Source of the DNA: Oscillospiraceae bacterium | GTDB lineage: Bacteria > Bacillota_A > Clostridia > Oscillospirales > Oscillospiraceae | NCBI GenBank assembly: GCA_017939025.1 | Contig: JAGBAI010000140.1 | Span: 1-21,997 of the forward strand | Length of the DNA: 21,997 nt | Direction: 5' to 3' | In this document: one piece after another, positions 5,759-13,162 of the stretch | Layout of the letters: the number at the start of each line of letters is the position of its first letter | Numbering within the stretch: position 1 is the stretch's first letter | Made by a program: the position numbers and the translations under genes | Notes under the pieces: generated by a model | Told to the model about the DNA's origin: nothing | Databases searched by the model: none | The model's input: the letters and a program-made list of their open reading frames with translations, nothing else

Positions 5759-6451
5759 TTACTTGGGTACATCGAATTTATATCCACCACCGCGAACGCT
5801 TTTTATGTACTCCGGCACATCTGGCGCAGTTTTCAGCTTTCTGCGCAGATTACTGATGTGCGTAGTAACCGCTTTCGGAGAATAGAAAGAAACATCTTCA
5901 TGCCATACTGCATCCATAATCGTTTCATGGGTAAAAACTTTTTTGGGGTTAGTCAGCAGCAAAGCGAGAATATCAAATTCTTTTTCCGTCAGTTCCACCT
6001 CTACGCCGCGCACTTCTACAGAGCGATATTCCAGACAAAAGCTGAGTTCCTTAACTGTTATGATCGTCAGCGCTTCTCTCTGCTCAGAGGGCATATCAAG
6101 AGCAACCTGTAAGCTCTCGTCGCCGCCTAACGCAGCAACATCGTCAAGACCGGTGGCGCGCATATACTGGATGGCACTGAGATGGGCGCAAATGTGCGCC
6201 TCCGCTGCGGAATAGGAGGGCGGCAGTATCACAGTCGGAATTGGGCGTATAGCCCGCAGAGCGGCAATATCTGCCTGACTGATTTGGTCAGAACGAATGG
6301 CGATACAGATATAGGTCTGCTGCCGAAGTTTTTCAGCAGCATCGTCCAGTGATCCTGCAAAGTCAAATGCAATACCGTGCTTCATCCATTCGGTACGCTC
6401 CACATCATATTCACTTGGCGCATATCCAAGTCCCAACACGCTGTATTTCAA
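5759..6451 (-). CDS. Orphan OmpR-type winged-helix regulator with degenerate receiver
   Basis: The protein has 230 residues if it starts at TTG (6451), which has GGAGG 8 bases upstream; the longer frame with upstream ATGs has no site. The C terminus (about 145-230) is a clear OmpR/PhoB winged helix, with VELTEKEFDILALLLTNPKK, an AVTTHISNLRRKL recognition helix and SVRGGGYKF. The N-terminal 110 residues have receiver-like size and alternation, but I see neither the acidic pair nor the phospho-accepting Asp; the expected strand reads TYICIAIRSD. No histidine kinase is adjacent. It is therefore likely a phosphorylation-independent or ligand-responsive regulator. It may be cargo of the neighbouring element. 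Confidence 0.8.
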   Translation of the reverse strand: MKYSVLGLGYAPSEYDVERTEWMKHGIAFDFAGSLDDAAEKLRQQTYICIAIRSDQISQADIAALRAIRPIPTVILPPSYSAAEAHICAHLSAIQYMRATGLDDVAALGGDESLQVALDMPSEQREALTIITVKELSFCLEYRSVEVRGVEVELTEKEFDILALLLTNPKKVFTHETIMDAVWHEDVSFYSPKAVTTHISNLRRKLKTAPDVPEYIKSVRGGGYKFDVPK

Positions 6452-6622
6452 GATATCGTCCTCCTTTCTAAGTCCTAAACCGATATTCATCGTTGCCTCA
6501 GTCCCGATTGCTTTTTGTTTTTTCGATTGGCTTGATTGCTTTGGTAATCCCTTTCGCAATCGTGCCTATGGCACAAATCTCTATTACCTTTTCCGTTAGA
6601 TATTAGTTTATCTATTCATAAC

Positions 6623-6656
6623 AGAAGCGGAGGGATCAACAGCCCCCTCCGCTTCT
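6623..6656. other. GC-rich hairpin without T-run
   Basis: A perfect 12-bp inverted repeat (6623-6634 with 6645-6656) lies just downstream of the last minus-operon gene and the SLH remnant. No T-run follows on either strand, so it is not a standard intrinsic terminator, though its place suggests 3'-end protection or termination. The rest of 6452-6665 shows only a short GTGCC/GGCAC hairpin and no gene. Confidence 0.4.
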
Positions 6657-6665
6657 CAAAGATAC

Positions 6666-6791
6666 TTATTTCACGAAGTAACGATACGGGAAGGTGACCA
6701 TCTGTGCTCGAGTACAGGGATCGTCGGGGCTAAAGGTCGTAGCGCTGGTGCCGCCGGTGATTTTCTGCTCGTAAACCCACCTTCTCGCTGT
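6666..6791 (-). pseudogene. SLH-domain gene fragment (3' end)
   Basis: Directly after the preA stop, and in the same frame, the minus strand reads WVYEQKITGGTSATTFSPDD, then CTRAQMVTF, PYRYFVK and a TAA at 6666-6668. This is the C-terminal half of an S-layer homology repeat (compare the common WAYEKGITGG...FSP...CTRAQ.VTFLYR). SLH domains anchor proteins to the cell wall. No start or upstream SLH sequence is present, so this is a leftover of a lost gene joined to the end of the preA operon. Confidence 0.72.
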
Positions 6792-8285
6792 TCAAGGTTT
6801 ATTGAACCGCTTCCCGCCGCCGGAGATGGCGTCACGGGGACAGACCAACACGCAGAGATGACAACCCACACAGGCCTTGCCGTCCAGAATGGGCTTGCGC
6901 TCCGAAGGGTCAAAACGGATCGCCTGATGTCCGCCGTCCAGACAGGAGAGATAGCAACGCCCGCAGCCAATGCACCGCTCCCGATGAAATTTCGGAAAGA
7001 TTACGGTGTCCCGTTCAAGAGCATCGGTGTTTACAACATTCTCCACCGCCTGTCCGATCAGGTCATCTATCCGCTGGATTCCCCTTTGAGCCATATAGAT
7101 TTGCAGACCCAGCTTCAGATCGTCAATGATCCGATATCCATATTGCATGACCGCAGTGGTCACCTGTACGCTCCCTGCGCCCAGCAGCAGAAATTCCAGC
7201 GCATCCTTCCATGTCTCAACGCCGCCCATGCCGCTGATGTGGTGGCCCTTCACTTCCGGATCACCGGCCAACTCGGAGATAAAGCGCAGGGCGATGGGCT
7301 TGACCGCTGTGCCGGAATAGCCGCCCAGAGAGGATCGCCCCCGGACAGAAGGCGCCGCCACATAGGTGTCCAGATTGACGCCGGTGATGCTCTTGATGGT
7401 ATTGATGGCAGCAATGCCGTCGGCGCCTGCAGCAATGGCGGCACGGGCCATGGGCCGCATATCTGCAACATTGGGCGTCAGTTTCGCCAGCAGAGGGAGA
7501 TTGCTCCCGCGTCGGGCTGCACGGGTATATTGAGCCACCGCCTCCGGGTCCTGTCCCACATCCACGCCGACGCCTTTTGCCTCCATATGGGGGCATGAGA
7601 AATTGCACTCGATCACATCGGCTCCGGCCTCTGTCACCGCTCTGGCAAGATACTCCCATTCCGCTTCGTTCCGACCCATGATGGAAGCCAGCAGGATCTT
7701 GGAGGGGTAATCCCGTTTGAGTCGGCAGAACATCTCCAGATTTTCCTCCAACGCGTGGTCGGAGAGCTGCTCAATATTCTTGAATCCGTAAAAAGCCCCG
7801 TTGCCGTCTTTCAGCGCGGAGAAACGGGGTGATGCCTCGTGAATGTCCATCAGGCCAATCGTCTTGAAGGCTGCCCCGGCCCAGCCGGCATCAAACGCTC
7901 TGGCGCACATCTCATAGGTGCTGGCCACCACGGAGGAGGACAGCAGAAATGGATTTTCCATGGAGATGCCGCACATCTCACAGGACAAATCCACCTCCGC
8001 ATAGCGGGGAGCTTCCTCCATTTGTTCTGCGTCCTGCCGCAGGCAGTCCATCAGTTGCGGGATGTGTACGCCTGCGGGACAGGCCTGGAGACAGGGACCG
8101 TTGCACCCGGTACAGTCATTTTCCGACAGCAGTTGGGCGGCTCCGTCTGCATTTTCAAATCGAATCGCCCGGAGCAGTCGTGCCGGATCCATTTTCGGGC
8201 AAGCCATGGTACATGGCGCCGCGTGGCAGAGAAGACACCGATGCAGCTCGTTCTTTTCTGCGGAGAGTTGATGGTTGCGAAGCAT
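6792..8285 (-). CDS. preA: PreA-like dihydropyrimidine dehydrogenase with extra N-terminal Fe-S domain
   Basis: The protein has 497 residues. The central part (about 100-400) is a dihydroorotate dehydrogenase-type FMN barrel with ECNFSCPHMEAKGVGVDVGQ, AKLTPN, INTIKSITGVNLDT, SGMGGVETWKDALEFLLLGA and VTTAVMQYGY, as in bacterial PreA (reduction of uracil/thymine with NAD(P)H via PreT). The C terminus has two 4Fe-4S motifs, CIGCGRCYLSC and CVGCHLCVLVCP. The N terminus adds about 95 residues with two more CxxCx4CxxxC sets (Cys17, 20, 25, 29 and Cys58, 61, 65, 69), like the start of PreT/DPYD. I see no PreT gene. The ATG overlaps the phosphatase stop by one base (TAATG) with GGAGG before it, so translation is coupled. 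It is the last gene of the operon; substrate identity is not certain. Confidence 0.85.
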   Translation of the reverse strand: MLRNHQLSAEKNELHRCLLCHAAPCTMACPKMDPARLLRAIRFENADGAAQLLSENDCTGCNGPCLQACPAGVHIPQLMDCLRQDAEQMEEAPRYAEVDLSCEMCGISMENPFLLSSSVVASTYEMCARAFDAGWAGAAFKTIGLMDIHEASPRFSALKDGNGAFYGFKNIEQLSDHALEENLEMFCRLKRDYPSKILLASIMGRNEAEWEYLARAVTEAGADVIECNFSCPHMEAKGVGVDVGQDPEAVAQYTRAARRGSNLPLLAKLTPNVADMRPMARAAIAAGADGIAAINTIKSITGVNLDTYVAAPSVRGRSSLGGYSGTAVKPIALRFISELAGDPEVKGHHISGMGGVETWKDALEFLLLGAGSVQVTTAVMQYGYRIIDDLKLGLQIYMAQRGIQRIDDLIGQAVENVVNTDALERDTVIFPKFHRERCIGCGRCYLSCLDGGHQAIRFDPSERKPILDGKACVGCHLCVLVCPRDAISGGGKRFNKP

Positions 8286-9703
8286 TATTTCCCTCCTTCA
8301 TATCCGTTATCTGTTTTTTCTTTTGCCGGGCCAAGGTAGCATAGGCCCAGCATTGTAATGTCGTCAAATTGCGGCGCATCTCCAACAAACGCATCCACAT
8401 CGTCTTTGACGATTTTCAGCAGTGTTTCCGGCCCGCTGTCTGCATGGGCATTGAGGGTATCACACAGGCGCTGGTCTCCGTAGAGTTGCCTGTTTTCATT
8501 TGTAGCCTCTGTCACACCGTCTGTATAGAGATAGACCGCATCTCCCGGCAACAGCTCCAAGCTGGCGGGACGATAGCGCATCCCGTCCATCCCAGCCAAA
8601 ATAAAGCCGGAACGGGTGCGTAGAAACTCATATTTTCCGCCGTTGCGCCGCAGCAGGGGCGGGTTGTGACCCGCATTGACATAGGCGAGATGACCGGTAG
8701 TCAGCTCCAGCACACCCATCCAGGCAGTGACGAACATCCCCTCATCGTTGGCCTCGCAGAGCAGGCGGTTTACCTCGGTAAAGACCTCCTCCGGTTGCGC
8801 TCCCTGCTGGGCATGATCTTTAATGAGCGTCTTTGCAATGACCATGAACAGTGCGGCGGGAACTCCCTTGCCGGAGACATCGGCTATAACTACCGCCAGA
8901 TGGTCGTCATCCACCAGGAAAAAGTCATAGAAATCGCCGCCTACCTCCTTTGCCGGGTTCATGGTGGCATAGATGTCAAATTCCGTACGCTCGGGAAAGG
9001 CGGGGAAAATGCAAGGGAGCATGGAGGTCTGGATGTGGGTGGCTACGCTCAGCTCCGAGGCGATTTGCTGCTTCTCCGCGCTGTCCTTCACCTGACGCTC
9101 CAGGAGCCTCCGTGTACGATCCGCCAGCGTCGTGCAGATGGAGGTCAGGCCGCAGAGGATCAGGCTGCGGGGCAGTATGTAGAAGAGCACAACCCTCCGG
9201 ATGGTATTCGCCGTGACCACCCGGACGCCGCTTGTATCCAGTGCGTATAACAGGTTGCTGTCCCACTCGCCCACGTGAATGCCAATGAGCAGCGATGCCG
9301 CCATGCATACCACGGAGACCGTCAACAGGCTGTAAGAAAACTTCTTGGAGTAATAATGACAGCCCAGAATAATGGGCGCCGGCCACGCCATGATAGCGTG
9401 CTTGGGCAGGGCGGCAGACATGAGCGTGATACCCAGGATGCAGCACAGCAGGATGTAGAGCTTCAGTCTAGGAGAATCTCTGTCCAGCAGGCGGAGCAAC
9501 AAAGTCGGAAGCAGAAACAGCACAATACCGCCGATAGCAGCAATGGCCATGATCACAGGAGGAACGATAAACAGGTGGAGAAGGTTCATCGCCCAGATGA
9601 CCGCCACGACTACGGCAAGCACCCGCATACACCTTGCGGCATACAGGTTAGCTTCTTTTTCATTCTCCGCAAAGGCGGCGGAATAGTCAAATTCGTTTAT
9701 CAT
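8285..9703 (-). CDS. Membrane SpoIIE/RsbU-type PP2C phosphatase
   Basis: The protein has 472 residues. About six membrane helices occupy residues 25-190, followed by a helical linker (LADRTRRLLERQVKDSAEKQ and SVATHIQTSMLP) and a PP2C-type SpoIIE domain (about 240-458). The metal-binding motifs are present: EVGGDFYDFF (Asp257), VVIADVSGKGVPAALFM (Asp275), VNAGHNPPLL, YLYTDGVTEATN and a final FDDITML (Asp447, Asp448). In partner-switching systems this enzyme removes phosphate from a STAS protein; the STAS gene lies 40 bases upstream. The membrane part is not a domain I can name and may sense a signal in or near the membrane, for example transporter state. Confidence 0.92.
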   Translation of the reverse strand: MINEFDYSAAFAENEKEANLYAARCMRVLAVVVAVIWAMNLLHLFIVPPVIMAIAAIGGIVLFLLPTLLLRLLDRDSPRLKLYILLCCILGITLMSAALPKHAIMAWPAPIILGCHYYSKKFSYSLLTVSVVCMAASLLIGIHVGEWDSNLLYALDTSGVRVVTANTIRRVVLFYILPRSLILCGLTSICTTLADRTRRLLERQVKDSAEKQQIASELSVATHIQTSMLPCIFPAFPERTEFDIYATMNPAKEVGGDFYDFFLVDDDHLAVVIADVSGKGVPAALFMVIAKTLIKDHAQQGAQPEEVFTEVNRLLCEANDEGMFVTAWMGVLELTTGHLAYVNAGHNPPLLRRNGGKYEFLRTRSGFILAGMDGMRYRPASLELLPGDAVYLYTDGVTEATNENRQLYGDQRLCDTLNAHADSGPETLLKIVKDDVDAFVGDAPQFDDITMLGLCYLGPAKEKTDNGYEGGK

Positions 9704-9743
9704 ACCACCTCTTACCTACCATTCCTATCATACGGAACAATGA

Positions 9744-10043
9744 TTACTTGATCGTGATGATGTCCACAAAACCGGTGACCTCAAATACCTCCATAATGGT
9801 CTCGTTGACATTCACGATCACCATTTCTCCGCCTTGTTTTTGCATCTGCTTCTGGGCCGCCAGAAGGACACGAAGGCCAGCGGAGGAGAGGTACTCCAGT
9901 TTTTCCAGATCCAGAACCAGTTCCTTTACCTCATACAGACAAACTTTAAACTCGTTATCCAGCTGCGGGGCGGTGGTGGTGTCCAGACGGTCCTCCAGGG
10001 CCATCACCATTTTGTCGCCATCCATTTTTTTGCTGATCGTCAT
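9744..10043 (-). CDS. STAS-domain anti-anti-sigma-type protein
   Basis: The protein has 99 residues and is a single STAS domain of SpoIIAA/RsbV size. The segment LVLDLEKLEYLSSAGLRVLL holds the usual phospho-acceptor serine position at the start of helix 2, and the C-terminal FEVTGFVDIITIK is typical. Such proteins are phosphorylated by an RsbW-type kinase, dephosphorylated by a SpoIIE-type phosphatase, and bind the kinase when unphosphorylated. Both partners lie next to it in the same operon, with a 17-base gap to the gene before. No sigma factor is encoded in the operon, so its binding partner may be something else. Confidence 0.9.
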   Translation of the reverse strand: MTISKKMDGDKMVMALEDRLDTTTAPQLDNEFKVCLYEVKELVLDLEKLEYLSSAGLRVLLAAQKQMQKQGGEMVIVNVNETIMEVFEVTGFVDIITIK

Positions 10044-10060
10044 TGTAATTTCCTCCTCAG

Positions 10061-10651
10061 TTAATTCGTTGTATTGTGAAATGTTTTATGGACTGTGATA
10101 ACCACTTTGTCCCGGCGCAGACCCACCCGAACATCGTCAGCCAAATGCGACAGAATGGACGTTTCCAATTCATCCCACTTTGCCGCCTTCCGTTCCCGGG
10201 CAGTATAATTGCGCATTCGGACCAGAGACCACTCATCGGAGACACCATCGTGAAAGCCGCCGGCAAAAGCATTTCCCCGTCCGGCAGGATCTCCCCCCTG
10301 GCTATACCAGTCAGCGACCATGCGCACTTTTCCAGCAACGCCCTGATAAAGTATGTTCTCTCCGGTGGAGGATGCGTCCAGCAGTTTTTTCTGCGCCCTT
10401 TCTCCCACGGGGAAGGTTTTGGCAGAGAGCTGGAGACGGTATTCTCCATCCCTCAGTTCAATAGTGAAGGAGCCGTCCCGCACCTCTGTCACACCATTGA
10501 CCACCCCCAGCAGTTCCTCCGCCAAAAGGCGCAGATGCAGAGATTGTTTGCTTGTCAGACCAGTCTCTTTTGCAAACTTGTCTGCTTCCCGCAGAGCGGC
10601 TGCCGTGGCGTCACGGCTGCCGTCAACGGGACAAATTGCAGATGATTTCAC
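10061..10651 (-). CDS. RsbW-like (GHKL-related) protein, degenerate
   Basis: The protein has 196 residues if it starts at GTG (10651) with GGGAGGA 7 bases upstream. It lies between the RsbW-type kinase (16-base gap) and the STAS gene (17-base gap). Residues 13-52 resemble the first helices of the RsbW fold, with SLHLRLLAEELLGVVNGV as an N-box-like segment (Glu45, Glu46). The region after it gives RDGEYRLQLSAKTFPVG and GVAGKVRMVADW where an RsbW protein has its G1 and G2 boxes, but the Asp-x-Gly and Gly-rich motifs are missing. ATP binding is therefore doubtful. It may be a scaffold or decoy that binds the STAS protein. Identification as a GHKL relative rests on pattern and context. Confidence 0.6.
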   Translation of the reverse strand: MKSSAICPVDGSRDATAAALREADKFAKETGLTSKQSLHLRLLAEELLGVVNGVTEVRDGSFTIELRDGEYRLQLSAKTFPVGERAQKKLLDASSTGENILYQGVAGKVRMVADWYSQGGDPAGRGNAFAGGFHDGVSDEWSLVRMRNYTARERKAAKWDELETSILSHLADDVRVGLRRDKVVITVHKTFHNTTN

Positions 10652-10667
10652 ATAGATTCCTCCCAAA

Positions 10668-11078
10668 TCATTTAATTTCTTTTTTAATGGTCAGGATGTT
10701 TTTTCCGTTCTCATGGGCGTAGTCCACCTGATCCATGATTTTCTTTACCAACAGAATCCCCAGTCCGCCAATCTCCCGATCCTGTGCGCTCAGAGTGATA
10801 TCCGCATCGGGTTTTTCCAGCGGGTTAAACGGTCGTCCCTGATCCAGAAACCGGATCGTTACTGTAGGCGGGTCACCGTCAATATCCACACCGACCTCCG
10901 CCTGCCCAACCTCCGGATGATACGCATAGCTGGAGATGTTGACGAAGATTTCCTCCACAGCCAGCTTCATCTGCATCCGGGCCCGTTTTGGACAGTCGAT
11001 GGCCTCAAGTTTTTTCTGAATAAAGGTATTGACGGTCTCCAGCGCCGCTGATTCCGCAGGTACAGTAATGATCTCCAT
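10668..11078 (-). CDS. RsbW/SpoIIAB-type serine kinase (HATPase_c)
   Basis: The protein has 136 residues. The ATG at 11078 follows AAAGGTGG at about 10 bases. It is a compact GHKL ATPase: N-box MKLAVEEIFVNISSYAYHPE (Glu43, Asn47), G1 box FLDQGRPFNPL (Asp79, Gly81) and G2 box EIGGLGILLVKKIMD (Gly104-Gly107), ending with the usual GKNILTIKKE strand. The family phosphorylates a STAS protein and normally sequesters a sigma factor. Here the STAS protein and phosphatase are downstream but no sigma gene is present, while three transporter proteins in the locus carry domains that look like this one. Confidence 0.92.
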   Translation of the reverse strand: MEIITVPAESAALETVNTFIQKKLEAIDCPKRARMQMKLAVEEIFVNISSYAYHPEVGQAEVGVDIDGDPPTVTIRFLDQGRPFNPLEKPDADITLSAQDREIGGLGILLVKKIMDQVDYAHENGKNILTIKKEIK

Positions 11079-11117
11079 AGCAGCATTACCACCTTTCAAA
11101 AAGTAAATTTAATGTTT

Positions 11118-12697
11118 TTACTTTCCTCGCAGCATCTCCACGTCCAAGCGGTCCAAGGATCCTGCCAGCTCCATCAACTCCGCCTGCAGGCAGAACAAGT
11201 TGACAGCCGTGCCAAAGAACTCCAGAATCACATTTAAGGCAAGGGTGATGGCCACTGCCTCAGATGGAATATTCAGCTGTAAAAACAGCATGGTATAGCA
11301 GGTCAGACCACCGCCAGGAACCGGCGGAGCCGCCACAGCCAGCACAACAGTGATGAGCAGGGCGCTGACCAGCCAAGCCGGCAAGATCGCCACGCCATAG
11401 ACTTCAGCCATACACAACCCGGCTGACAGGAAAATGACAGCCGCCCCCGGCATAAAACGACCTGCCCCAGAGGGATACCAAAATTGATGATTTGCCGGTC
11501 GATGCCCAACTGCTTCTCACAGAACTCCACATTTGTGGAGTAAGCGGCGGCCGAAGATGCGGTACTCAATCCGATGAGGAAAGTTGGCGCTACCTTTTTC
11601 ACAAAGGCGGGTAAGGCTACGCGCTTACGGATACAGACCAGTAGCAGATAAGCTGCACAGACGAGCACATGGCCCAACAGCATAATGGGCAGCAGCTTGG
11701 AGGCTCGCAGCAGAGTGGAAAGACTGCCGCTGAGGATCATATTGAAGATACTGCCAAACACAAAGAACGGTATCAGATTGCTGACCGCCTCCATGATGAG
11801 CTGGACAACAGAATTGGCCTGCTCCACAAAGGAAGCGACGGATGACACCTTTGCGCCCAGCACAAGCATAGCAAAACCGATTATGACCGCCACAAAGATG
11901 ATCTGCAGGGGATTTGCCTCTGTGAAGGGGGTAAAAAAGTTGCCCGGAACAATATCCAGCACCATTTGAAGAAGCTGAGAAGAATCCAGTGAGCTGCCAC
12001 CGTTCCCAGCCAGCGGAAAGAAAGGGAGCATGGTGGCTCCTGCCAGCAGCGTCAGGAGAAAGGACATGAGCAAAAAGCGCAGGATCATCCGTTTACCGAT
12101 TTTGCTCAGCGTAGCGGTGTCTCCGATACTGTAAACGCCCCATACCACAGAGAGGAAGATCATGGGACCGGCGATTGCGGTAAGCAGCCCCATAAAGGTA
12201 TTGAATACGGGCGCAATCAGCTGGATTGACAGGAAATTTTGTATATGCTCAGGCAGCAGGGTGCAAAGCCCACCGCACACCACTGCCAGAACGACGGAAG
12301 CCACCAGCAGAAGAACCTGTGAGGGTTTACGTCTTCTGGGTGTGAATATGATCTGGTTGACTCCGTTTTTATACTGCCAGACCGGTGCAATGCCCATACC
12401 TGCAAGGATGCCCCGTAGGATTTCACTACCTTCCTCCTCGTCGGCAAAAGGATCGTGTCGGATACCTGGAACAGACAGTTCAATGCGCAGCCGCCCCAGT
12501 CTTTTTACACACCGCTGGGAGAACGATTCGGTTTCACCCAAAATCTTCTGGTAATTCAGCAGCGTTTCCTCCATGGCCAGCCGGATACGAATCATGTCCT
12601 TATCGTCTACATTGGCCTCAGAAAGAAACTTTTCCGTTTCTTTTATCCTTGTGTCGATATTTTCATTTGACAGCATTGTGCATTTGATATCTGCCAT
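11118..12697 (-). pseudogene. SLC1/DAACS-type symporter with N-terminal RsbW-like domain, frameshifted
   Basis: Two overlapping frames (11303-12697 and the frame ending at 11118) form one gene of about 526 residues if one T is added in the T run at 11454-11457, where IPLGQVV continues into MPGAAVIFLSAG. Residues about 1-122 resemble an RsbW-like GHKL domain: IRIRLAMEETLLNYQ matches the kinase N-box with the same Glu-x3-Asn spacing (Glu44, Asn48), LRIELSVPGIRHDPF sits at the G1 position, and YKNGVNQIIFTPRR matches its last strand. From about 125 on it is a dicarboxylate/amino acid:cation symporter with about eight membrane segments, the serine-rich re-entrant loop (STASSAAAYSTN) and GIPLG. The loss of frame removes the last membrane part unless it is a sequencing error or bypassed. 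Confidence 0.8.
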
Positions 12698-12734
12698 CCC
12701 GTTTCATCACCATCCTATATCTTTTGGCGTCCTC

Positions 12735-13139
12735 TCAGGGTAGAAAGTCATAGGTGCAACTGATCTCCTCCATCAGCACGGAGGCCAGATTCAGCTCCTC
12801 CTTGATCTCGGCGGCCACAGCGTCCGCATCCGATTTCTCAATGAAGAAGAAGGTATATTATACGAGGGTATCGTTTCCATTGATCGTTTCACCGTCCACG
12901 AATCCTCCATAGGCCATGTATTCCGTATAGCCCAAGCCCCGGTCTGTGATCACTTTCCGAGCAATGTCTCGGGCGTCCTCTACGGACAACATCTGTGTCC
13001 CGGTTTCGGCATCATTCAGGCTGCAATAGGCGACGTATTTTCTCTGTACCTTTTCTATGTCGGGGCCGCCTGCGCCGCAGCCGGAAAGGCAGAGACAAAC
13101 CATCAAGAGTGTCAATGACAACACAATGGTCTTTTTCAT
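12735..13139 (-). pseudogene. Small lipoprotein gene with internal TAA
   Basis: It starts at ATG 13139 with a lipoprotein signal peptide ending in LCLSGC (lipobox), so the mature form would be anchored outside the membrane. The frame meets TAA at 12858-12860 after 93 codons, but continues open for 40 more codons as YTFFFIEKSDADAVAAEIKE and on through LASVLMEE to TGA at 12735-12737. The sequence on both sides reads as one protein, so the original product was about 134 residues. I do not recognise its family; the tail resembles a small alpha/beta domain. It lies between the ABC ATPase and the symporter and may be an extracytoplasmic partner of one of them. Confidence 0.7.
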
Positions 13140-13162
13140 CCTGAGATCCTTTCTGTTTCGTT

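Noticed and set aside
6623..6656. Intrinsic terminator of the minus operon
   Set aside because: The stem is strong, but no T-run follows on either strand, so it is listed only as a hairpin.
7500..7650. Loss of the active-site Cys in PreA
   Set aside because: The segment reads GVGVDVGQDPEA where mammalian DPD has a Cys, but I recall bacterial PreA having a similar GSDVGQ sequence, so this is probably not a lesion.
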